Source: Actinokineospora sp. NBRC 105648
GTDB lineage: Bacteria > Actinomycetota > Actinomycetes > Mycobacteriales > Pseudonocardiaceae
Direction of reading: 5' to 3'
Assembly (NCBI RefSeq): GCF_030269645.1
Contig: NZ_BSTR01000006.1
Span: 151,541-215,540, forward strand
DNA: 64,000 nucleotides
Of the stretch, positions 57,820 to 64,000 are shown one piece after another. The position numbers and the translations under genes are program-made. The notes under the pieces were generated by a model. That model was given only the letters and a program-made list of their open reading frames with translations. It was not told the DNA's origin and ran no database searches. Each line of letters starts with the position of its first letter. Position 1 is the first letter of the stretch.

Positions 57820-58557
57820 TCACCAGGGCAGGGGGCCCCGGTCGTCGAAGAACCCGCCGCTCGGGCCGTCGTCGGGCAGGGTCGCCAGCCGGGTGATGAC
57901 CCGGGCGCCCTCTGCCGCGGTCCGGGTGCCGGTGAACCCGTTCAGGTCGGTGGCGGTGAACCCCGGCGCCACCGCGTTGACCTTGATCCGGGCCAGCTCC
58001 GGGTCCCGCTCGAAGGCCTCGGCGTACTGGGCGGTGAGCATGTTCAGCGCGGCCTTGGAACTGGCGTAGGCCAGCCGCCGGGTCGGGTCGCCGGGGATCG
58101 GCTCCGGCCGCCGGGTCAGCTCGACCGACGCGGTCGTGCTGGACACGTTGACCACCCGCGGGGCCCGGGAGCGGCGCAGCAGCGGCAGCATCGCCCGGGT
58201 CACGGTGACCACGCCGAAGACGTTGGTCTCGTAGAGCGGGCGCAGGTCCTCGGCGGTGGTGTCCAGCGACAGCGGGCCGAGGAAGATCCCGGCGTTGTTG
58301 ACCAGCACGTCGAGCACGCCGTGGCGGTCGTCGATGTGCTCGGCCGCGGCCCGCACGGACCCGGCGTCGGTCACGTCGAGGGTGACCGGCTCGGCCCGCA
58401 CGCCCCGCGCGGCCAACTCGGCCGCCGCCCGGGCACCCCGGTCCGGGTCGCGGCTGCCCAGCAGCACGGTCAGGCCCAGCTCGGCGAGCTGGCGCACGGC
58501 CTGGAGGCCGATGCCCTTGTTGGCCCCGGTCACCAGGGCCGTGGTGGCGGTGCGCAC
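57820..58557 (-). CDS. Short-chain dehydrogenase/reductase
   Basis: This is a 245-aa classical SDR: TGANKGIG (10-17), VLVNNAGIF, VVNVSSTTAS and catalytic YASSK. The C-terminus FFDDRGPLPW places it in the carbonyl-reductase-like subfamily, as for the SDR at 2792. It may reduce the beta-keto group left by the PKS. I start at GTG 58557, 5 nt after GGGAGGG; ATG 58572, overlapping the aminotransferase stop, would add five residues. Confidence 0.87.
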   Translation of the reverse strand: MRTATTALVTGANKGIGLQAVRQLAELGLTVLLGSRDPDRGARAAAELAARGVRAEPVTLDVTDAGSVRAAAEHIDDRHGVLDVLVNNAGIFLGPLSLDTTAEDLRPLYETNVFGVVTVTRAMLPLLRRSRAPRVVNVSSTTASVELTRRPEPIPGDPTRRLAYASSKAALNMLTAQYAEAFERDPELARIKVNAVAPGFTATDLNGFTGTRTAAEGARVITRLATLPDDGPSGGFFDDRGPLPW

Positions 58558-58571
58558 GGCGGTCCCTCCCA

Positions 58572-59888
58572 TCAGGCCAGCTCGGCGCGGATCAGGGACA
58601 GGGTGGCGTCGGTGATCTCGGTGGCCGCCTCGTCGTCGACGGTGAGCGGGGGCACGACCATGACCGCGTCCCCCTGCTGCCGCAGCAGCACCCCGGCGCG
58701 CCTGCCCCTGGCCAGGACCGCCGCCGCGTGCTCGGCCGACGGCGTCTGCACCACCAGGATCAGGCCGAGGCCGCGGACGTCGAGGACGCCGTCGAGGTCG
58801 GACAGCGCGGCGAGCCGCCGGAGCATCCGGCCGCCCAGCTCGTCCGCGCGCTCCACCAGCCGGTCCTTCTCCAGCACGTCGAGGCAGGCCAGGGCGGCGG
58901 TGACGCCGAGCGCGTGGCCGGAGGTGGTGTGGCCGTAGCGCAGGCCGCCGACGACGGGGTCGTTGCGGAACTCGTCGTGCACCCGGGCCCGCGCGCTCAC
59001 CGCGCCGATCGGCACGTAGCCGCCGCCGAGCCCCTTGCCGGAGACGAGGATGTCCGGTGCGACGTCCTCGCGCACGCAGGCGAACATGCGCCCGGACCGG
59101 CCGTAGGCGGTGAACACCTCGTCCAGCACGAGCAGCGCCCCCGACGCGTCGCACAGCTCGCGGACCCCGCGCAGGAACCCCTCGGGCAGCACGACACCGC
59201 CGCCGACGTTGAGGAACGGCTCCACGACGACCGCCAGCGGCGGGCCGTCGGGGTGGTCGTTGACGGCCCGGTCGAAGGCGGCGAGCAGCGGGGCCAGCGC
59301 CGCTGGCCGTCGCACGTCCTCGGTCGCGCACGGCAGGTCCACCATGGTGACGGGCAGCGGCGGCGACAGCGGGTTCTGGTTGCGCGGCAACGCCGAGAGG
59401 CTCCGGGACACCATCGTCGCACCCTGGTAGCCGCGGGCCAGCGACACCACCCGCGTGCGGTTCTCCCCCCGGTAGGACGACCAGCAGGCGGCCATGATCA
59501 TCGCCGCCTCGACGCCCTCGGACCCGCTGTTGACGAACAGCGTCTTGGCCATGCCCGCGGGCAGGTGGCCCGCCAGCCGCTCGGCCAGCAGGCCCGCTCG
59601 GTCGTGGGTGGCCGTGGCGAGGTCGAAGTGGTGCAGCCGGTCGAGCTGCGCGGTGAGCGCGGCGACGACCTCCGGGTGGCGGTAGCCGCAGGTGGAGTTC
59701 AGCGACCCGGCGTCGAGGTACTCGCGGCCGTCGACGTCCCACACCCGGTGCCCCTCGCCGCGGACCACCATCAGCTCGGTCCGGTCGGCGTCGATCGGTG
59801 ACCAGGTGTGCCAGACGTGCGCCCGGTCGCGGGCCCTGGCCGCGCTCGCCCGAGCGGTGCTGGTCAGCGGATCGGCGGTGTCCCTCAC
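58572..59888 (-). CDS. Class III PLP-dependent aminotransferase
   Basis: This is a 438-aa fold-type I aminotransferase: GTP-like FVNSGSEGVEAAMIMA, PLP-ring LLVLDEVFTAYGRSG, PLP lysine in ILVSGKGLGGGYVPIG and YGHTTSGHALGV. Class III enzymes often transaminate amino groups distal to the carboxylate or beta-keto compounds. It could aminate the ketone made by the PKS module or build an omega-amino or beta-amino acid. GTG 59888 follows GGGAGC. The TTGCCA/TGGCAA array D lies upstream. Confidence 0.88.
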   Translation of the reverse strand: MRDTADPLTSTARASAARARDRAHVWHTWSPIDADRTELMVVRGEGHRVWDVDGREYLDAGSLNSTCGYRHPEVVAALTAQLDRLHHFDLATATHDRAGLLAERLAGHLPAGMAKTLFVNSGSEGVEAAMIMAACWSSYRGENRTRVVSLARGYQGATMVSRSLSALPRNQNPLSPPLPVTMVDLPCATEDVRRPAALAPLLAAFDRAVNDHPDGPPLAVVVEPFLNVGGGVVLPEGFLRGVRELCDASGALLVLDEVFTAYGRSGRMFACVREDVAPDILVSGKGLGGGYVPIGAVSARARVHDEFRNDPVVGGLRYGHTTSGHALGVTAALACLDVLEKDRLVERADELGGRMLRRLAALSDLDGVLDVRGLGLILVVQTPSAEHAAAVLARGRRAGVLLRQQGDAVMVVPPLTVDDEAATEITDATLSLIRAELA

Positions 59889-59973
59889 GCGTGCTCCCGG
59901 TGCTCGCCGGACCTGGGGGCCACCGGCCCAGCCGGTCCGAGTGCGGTCGTTGTGCCAGCGATCTGCCTCCACC

Positions 59974-60065
59974 TTGCCACACTGGCAGCGCCTATGCCAG
60001 CGATGATGCCCTCATCTCGGCCGAGGGCTGCCCAATTTTGGCAACATGAGATGCATGAATTGCCA
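59974..60065. promoter_or_regulatory. TTGCCA/TGGCAA operator array D (upstream of the aminotransferase unit)
   Basis: TTGCCA (59974-59979) with TGGCAG (59983-59988), then TGCCAG (59995), CTGCCC-5 nt-TGGCAA (60028-60044) and TTGCCA (60060-60065). These half-sites fill the 234-nt gap before the aminotransferase gene. No gene is seen in the gap. Confidence 0.6.
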
Positions 60066-60122
60066 AGAGGAAGGGCTGGATCTCGCCGGAGGACTCAAGG
60101 CGAAGCCGGCCGCCGTGGTCGG

Positions 60123-62123
60123 TCACACGCGGCGCAGGGTGCGCAGCAGGTATTCCTCGCGGTTGAGCGGGTTGTCGTCGGTCCGCGCGCGGCGGGGCGC
60201 CTCGCCGGTCACCGGCCGGTGGTGGTCGAACACGGCTTCCAGCAGGCCCTCGCCCCTGGTGAGCGAGGGGAGCGACACCCGCAGCTCGTGCACCCGGGCC
60301 GCGGGCAGCACCCCGGTCACCACGGTGGCCGAACCCGCGGGCTCGGTCGCGTCCGGGATCCCGCCGAGGCGCGTCAGGACCGGGAGGACGGCGTCGACCG
60401 CGTCCGGCGGGAGCTCCAACCGGAACCGGTCCACCGGCTCGTGCACGGTCGTCCCGGCCTCGCGCAGCGCCGCCATCAGCACCAGCGGCGCCAGGTCGCG
60501 GAAGTCGCCCGCCGTGCTGGACATGCTCTTGTCGAACGTCCCGTGCGAATGGCTCTGCCTGGCCCAGTAGCCCGAGTGCGTCATGGTCACCGCGCAGTCG
60601 CGCACCCGCCACCCGCACAGACCCTCGGCGAGCGTGGCGCGCACCGACTCCTCGACCGCCCGGAAGAACGCCGCGGGCATCGATCCCAGCTCCACCCCGA
60701 GGCCGAACACCACCCCGGACCCGGTCGGCGCGGGGTCGACCCGCAGCCCCACCGTGGCCAGGAACGGGTTCGGCGGCACCCCGATCAGCTCGACGGCCGA
60801 CCCGCTGCCGGTGGGCCGCTCCAGGCAGATCGTGGTCGTGGGGGCGAAGGTCACCGCCACCCCGTGCTCCTCGGCCAGGGTGGCCTCGATGACCTCCTTC
60901 TGCACCTCGCCGTAGAGGGAGAGCGCGATCTCCTCGCGCACCCCGTCGTGCCGCAGGTTGATCAGCGGGTCCTGCTCGGCCAGCAGGCTCAGCGCGGCGT
61001 GCGCGGCGCCCCGGTCGGCCGGGTCCACCGGCGACACGACGGTCTCCAGCGTCGGCGGGGGGAACTCCCCGTCCGCCGACGCGCCCGGCGCCGGGTCGCC
61101 GACCGGGTCGCCGACGCGCACGTTCGCCAGCCCGCGAACGGTGCCGATCTGACCCGCCACCAGGGCGTCCGAGCGGGTGGCCACGCCACGGTCGAACACC
61201 GTGAGGGCGGTGACCCGGTCCTCGACCCGCGCCCCGGCCCTGGTCCGCAGCCGCACCCGGTCCCGCACGCGCAGGGTCCCGTCGAACATCCGCACGTGCG
61301 CGATCCGCTCACCCGCCGGCCCGCGCTCGATCTTGAACACCGTGCCGGACGCCGGGTTGCCGGGTTCGCCGCCCGCCACCGGCAGCAGCCCGGCGATCCC
61401 GTCGAGCAGCGCGTCCACCCCGGCGCCGGTGATCGCCGAGCCGAAGTACACCGGGTGCGCCGCGCCGCTCGCGGTCTGCTCGGCCAGTGCGCGCAGCAGC
61501 AGGTCCGGGTCGGCGGTGCCGCCGCCGCGCACGGCGGCGGCGAGCAGCCGGTCGTCCGCGCGGGTCAGCAGGTCGGTGGCCGGTTCGGCGAAGACCGGGT
61601 CGTCCAGCCGGTACGGGGTGAACGCCGCCGCCGGGGTGCCGGGCCCGCTCGCGGCGCCCATCGGCACCGCGTCGGCGCCGAGCTTCTCGGCGATGCCGCG
61701 CAGCACCCGGTCGGGGTCGGCGCCGCGGCGGTCGAGCTTGTTGACGAACAGCAGCGTGGGGATGCCGAGCCTGCGCAGGGCGCGGGCGAGCACCCTGGTC
61801 TGCCCCTGCACGCCCTCGACCGCCGAGATCACCAGCACCGCGCCGTCGAGGACGCCGAGCACCCGCTCCACCTCGGCGATGAAGTCGGAGTGCCCGGGGG
61901 TGTCGATGAGGTTGACCGTGCGCCCGCCCGCGCTGAAGGAGGCCACGGCGGACCGGATGGTGATGCCCCGGCGGCGTTCCAGCTCCATCGTGTCGGTCTG
62001 GGTGCTGCCCTCGTCCACGCTGCCCACCTCGTCGATGACACCGGTGCGGTGCAGCAGCCGTTCGGTCAGGCTGGTCTTGCCCGCGTCCACGTGGGCGAGG
62101 ATGCCGAGGTTGAGGACCGTCAT
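60123..62123 (-). CDS. Ribosomal protection GTPase, Tet(M)/Otr(A) type
   Basis: This is a 666-aa EF-G-like GTPase. G1 is AHVDAGKT (10-17), G2 RRGITI, G3 DTPGHSDF and G4 NKLD, followed by the EF-G domains II-V and a C-terminal extension of Tet(M)-type length. It lacks the EF-G-specific insertion and matches ribosomal protection proteins that dislodge tetracyclines from the 30S A-site. In an antibiotic cluster this strongly suggests self-resistance to a ribosome-binding product. ATG 62123 follows GGAGG, spaced 9 nt. It is transcribed alone, from a promoter region carrying TTGCCA half-sites. Confidence 0.9.
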   Translation of the reverse strand: MTVLNLGILAHVDAGKTSLTERLLHRTGVIDEVGSVDEGSTQTDTMELERRRGITIRSAVASFSAGGRTVNLIDTPGHSDFIAEVERVLGVLDGAVLVISAVEGVQGQTRVLARALRRLGIPTLLFVNKLDRRGADPDRVLRGIAEKLGADAVPMGAASGPGTPAAAFTPYRLDDPVFAEPATDLLTRADDRLLAAAVRGGGTADPDLLLRALAEQTASGAAHPVYFGSAITGAGVDALLDGIAGLLPVAGGEPGNPASGTVFKIERGPAGERIAHVRMFDGTLRVRDRVRLRTRAGARVEDRVTALTVFDRGVATRSDALVAGQIGTVRGLANVRVGDPVGDPAPGASADGEFPPPTLETVVSPVDPADRGAAHAALSLLAEQDPLINLRHDGVREEIALSLYGEVQKEVIEATLAEEHGVAVTFAPTTTICLERPTGSGSAVELIGVPPNPFLATVGLRVDPAPTGSGVVFGLGVELGSMPAAFFRAVEESVRATLAEGLCGWRVRDCAVTMTHSGYWARQSHSHGTFDKSMSSTAGDFRDLAPLVLMAALREAGTTVHEPVDRFRLELPPDAVDAVLPVLTRLGGIPDATEPAGSATVVTGVLPAARVHELRVSLPSLTRGEGLLEAVFDHHRPVTGEAPRRARTDDNPLNREEYLLRTLRRV

Positions 62124-62203
62124 TCCGGGGCGCCTCCGGGGGTCGACTGCCGGCGACGTTACCCGAGTGTGCCCGGCCGGGCAGCCCAATTGTGCCCGGC
62201 ATC

Positions 62204-62230
62204 CGGCAAGGTGGTGTGCCGATGTTGCCA
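62204..62230. promoter_or_regulatory. TTGCCA/GGCAA half-sites upstream of the ribosomal protection gene (array E)
   Basis: CGGCAA (62204-62209) and TTGCCA (62225-62230) lie 81-107 nt upstream of the GTPase start. A CCCAATTGTGCCC segment at 62185-62197 resembles part of array D. This is the weakest of the arrays. Confidence 0.45.
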
Positions 62231-62271
62231 ACGCCGGGTGGTCGCCCGGGCAGGCCGCCCGGGGCCGCCGG

Positions 62272-63585
62272 TCAGCCCGCGCCGGTGTTCTGACCGGTCA
62301 GCTGCGGTCCCGGTTCGACGGCGGGATCCGCGGCCGCGGGCAGGCCGTAGACCTTCGCCAGCGTCTTGGCCAGGCCGCGCCACACCTCGGCGGCCAGCTC
62401 GACGTTGCGCGCCTGCTGGGCCTGCCCGGCGAGGTCGTGCATCAGCGCCGTACCCGCCTCGACGCGGCCGTCGAGCAGCATGAGGCTGCCGCGCAGCGCC
62501 TGGAACCGGATCCGGTCGCGGAAGGACAGCAGGAGGTCGTCCGCGGCCACGGCCGCGCACAGCGCCGCCGCCTCCTCCAGCCGGTCCTCGGCGAAGGCCA
62601 GCTGCGCCAGCAGGACGCGCAACTGCTGCTGGTGCAGCTCCGAACCGACGCGGGTGACCACGGGTTCGACCTCGGCGATGACCGCGCGGACCCGGTCGGT
62701 CCGCGGTTGCGCCGTCTGCAGGTGCAGCGAGGCTGCGGCCAGCCGCAGGCGCACCCACAGCGTCAGGTCGCGGTGGCTGTCGAGCTCCTCCAGCGCGCGG
62801 TCCAGCGCCCGCTGCGCGTTGGCGTGGTCGCCCTGGCGGATGTGCACCGTGGCCGACGCCCACAGGGCCTCGACCAGCCGCTTGCCGCGGGCGTCCTCGG
62901 TCAGCGCGCACAGCTCGTCGGCGTGCGCGCGGGCCTCGCCGAGCACGCCCGCCTCCGCCTCCGCGGAGATGAGCGCGTGCAGGGCGGCAGCCCGGTCGTC
63001 CACCGGCAGCTCCGCGGCCAGCTCGTGCGCCTCTTGGGCGAGCCTGCGCGCGGCGCCGGTGTCGCCGAGCAGGCGCAGGCAGCGGGACCGGCGGGTGCGT
63101 CCCCTGGCCCGCAGCTCCTGGGACGCCAGCTCGTCGCTGAGGGACACCAGCTCGGCCAGGAGGGTGTTCTCCTCGTCGTAGCGGCTCTGCTGGCTGCGGA
63201 TGCCCGCCAGCAGCCACAGCGCCTGCCAGCGCAGGGCGCTGTCCTGGCTCTCCTCGGCCGCCAGCGCCTCTTGCAGCACCTCGGCCACGCCGTCGTCGGC
63301 GACCGGCTGCGCGCCGCCCGCGCCGGTGCCCATCGCCGAGGTCACCGCGGCGAGGACCTGGGCCAGCGAGAGGGCTCGCGGCCGGTCGTCGCCCTCGAAC
63401 GCCGAGAGCGGCACGCCGAGCCGGGCGGACAGGTGCACGAGCACCCGCTCGGTGGGCTGGCGCGCCCCGGACTCCAAGCGCGAGAGGTAGCCGGTGGACA
63501 GACCCCCTTCGGCCAACGCCGCCTGGGACAGCCCGCGCTCCAGGCGGAGAGCTCGCAGCCGTGGGCCGAATGTCGGGTTGTCCAT
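62272..63585 (-). CDS. XRE-family regulator with TPR-like C-terminus
   Basis: This 437-aa protein has an N-terminal Cro/C1-type helix-turn-helix (FGPRLRALRLERGLSQAALA; EGGLSTGYLSRLESGARQPT, residues 7-62) and about 350 residues of helical repeats. The layout is that of ligand- or peptide-sensing cluster regulators of actinomycetes. It is the only DNA-binding protein in the cluster and the best candidate to recognise the TTGCCA/TGGCAA sites, one of which lies in its own promoter. ATG 63585 follows AAGGAGG with ideal spacing. Confidence 0.87.
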   Translation of the reverse strand: MDNPTFGPRLRALRLERGLSQAALAEGGLSTGYLSRLESGARQPTERVLVHLSARLGVPLSAFEGDDRPRALSLAQVLAAVTSAMGTGAGGAQPVADDGVAEVLQEALAAEESQDSALRWQALWLLAGIRSQQSRYDEENTLLAELVSLSDELASQELRARGRTRRSRCLRLLGDTGAARRLAQEAHELAAELPVDDRAAALHALISAEAEAGVLGEARAHADELCALTEDARGKRLVEALWASATVHIRQGDHANAQRALDRALEELDSHRDLTLWVRLRLAAASLHLQTAQPRTDRVRAVIAEVEPVVTRVGSELHQQQLRVLLAQLAFAEDRLEEAAALCAAVAADDLLLSFRDRIRFQALRGSLMLLDGRVEAGTALMHDLAGQAQQARNVELAAEVWRGLAKTLAKVYGLPAAADPAVEPGPQLTGQNTGAG

Positions 63586-63702
63586 GGATCCTCCTTCGCG
63601 CTTTCCCCCTTGCCTGCTCTGCCGCTCGAACCGGTTCGCGCCGCACGGCGATCGCGCGGTGCCCGCGGTTGCCGACCCCATCATCGCGTGAGCGAAGCCT
63701 GT

Positions 63703-63719
63703 TGGCAACGAGTTGTCAA
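63703..63719. promoter_or_regulatory. TGGCAA / TTGTCAA sites in the XRE promoter (array F)
   Basis: TGGCAA (63703-63708) and TTGTCAA (63713-63719) lie 117 nt upstream of the XRE start. On the minus strand the second reads TTGACA, a consensus -35 hexamer, so binding here could block the promoter (autoregulation). The rest of 63586-63892 has no gene. Confidence 0.5.
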
Positions 63720-63855
63720 CAACAGTACTGCACCTTGCTCGGGCGGTGTCGCGGATGGACTCCAGCGTGTCCCCATCGCCCGCTCCCGCCGTGGGTGGGC
63801 GGGGCTGCCCGCGAGCGGTGCCGCGGTCGCCGCTCCCCGATCGGTTCGGGCAGGC

Positions 63856-63891
63856 GCCGACCGTGTTGCCTGCCGAGGCAACACGGTCGGC
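63856..63891 (-). terminator. 15-bp perfect hairpin with TTGCC/GGCAA core
   Basis: Arms 63856-63870 (GCCGACCGTGTTGCC) and 63877-63891 pair perfectly across a 6-nt loop, directly after the stop of the right-edge gene. Confidence 0.7.
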
Positions 63892-63892
63892 C

Positions 63893-64000
63893 TCACGGCT
63901 TGCGGTAGACGGAGACGTGGTCCCGGCTGTCCGCGCCGAACGCGCGGCGGTCCCAACCGGCGTACCGCGCGGCCAACCGCAGCCCCTCGAGCTCGGCCAT
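63893..64000 (-). CDS. C-terminal end of a protein continuing past the window (possibly a SAM methyltransferase)
   Basis: The minus strand encodes LRLAARYAGWDRRAFGADSR followed by DHVSVYRKP and TGA. Endings of the type RxFGxDSxxHVSVYR are common in class I SAM-dependent methyltransferases, but 35 residues cannot prove this. The start lies beyond the right edge; the in-window ATG at 64000 is probably internal. Confidence 0.45.
   Translation of the reverse strand: MAELEGLRLAARYAGWDRRAFGADSRDHVSVYRKP

Noticed and set aside
31156-63585. Assignment to the detoxin/rimosamide family because of TauD plus small NRPS and PKS proteins
   Set aside because: The ribosomal protection protein, three ATP-grasp ligases, GT8 and membrane di-iron enzyme are not part of that family's core as I know it.

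Overview
The window is very GC-rich, with a strong third-position GC bias, frequent GTG and TTG starts, many 1-4 nt gene overlaps, a mycothiol-dependent enzyme family, a SARP/NB-ARC/TPR regulator and several ECF, LysR and WYL regulators. This points to a filamentous actinomycete, plausibly of the Pseudonocardiaceae. The genus is an inference only. I saw no rRNA, tRNA, CRISPR array or intact transposon.

Positions 1-5.7 kb hold the right part of a D-cycloserine-type gene set: arginase-like DcsB (cut by the window edge), O-ureido-serine synthase DcsD, serine O-acetyltransferase DcsE, an SDR, the ATP-grasp cyclo-ligase DcsG and, after a gap, an EamA exporter. Two family hallmarks are visible. A Cys stands in for the first metal-binding His of DcsB, and DcsE carries Gly52/Pro55. 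The epimerase DcsC is not between dcsB and dcsD, where I expected it.

Positions 6-31 kb are mixed accessory and housekeeping DNA. They include a LysR gene beside a cysteine dioxygenase broken by an internal deletion; small flavin-type and VOC proteins; a tightly overlapped operon of ECF sigma factor, Rieske protein, cupredoxin lipoprotein, metallophosphoesterase and membrane protein; a second LysR with a textbook operator; and an amidase. They also include a 616-residue secreted protein with a hydrophobic core, a 1134-residue NACHT STAND protein with a degenerate trypsin-like domain, and a SARP regulator amid small secreted proteins whose promoters carry 11-bp direct repeats. A mycothiol-type DinB protein, an epoxide hydrolase and a WYL regulator with its operator follow. 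A 294-bp internally deleted IS5-like element at 30.83-31.12 kb marks the boundary.

Positions 31-64 kb form a dense biosynthetic gene cluster in divergent units. Unit 1 is MFS, PGM1-type ATP-grasp and DSD1-like PLP enzyme. Unit 2 is TauD oxygenase, membrane di-iron hydroxylase/desaturase and class V PLP enzyme. Unit 3 is an MFS facing a GNAT. Unit 4 is NRPS (A-PCP-C), P450 and ATP-grasp. Unit 5 is PKS (KS-AT-ACP), NRPS (A-PCP), thioesterase, esterase, ATP-grasp, alpha/alpha-toroid enzyme and MFS. Unit 6 is class III aminotransferase, SDR and GT8. A Tet(M)/Otr(A)-like ribosomal protection protein and an XRE-TPR regulator close the cluster. The genes suggest a small modified peptide-polyketide, partly joined by stand-alone ATP-grasp ligases, with a ribosomal target inferred from the resistance gene. 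I cannot match the whole set to a known product.

A recurring TTGCCA/TGGCAA half-site array lies in nearly every promoter gap of this cluster, including the one before the XRE gene. It is the best candidate for a cluster-wide operator.
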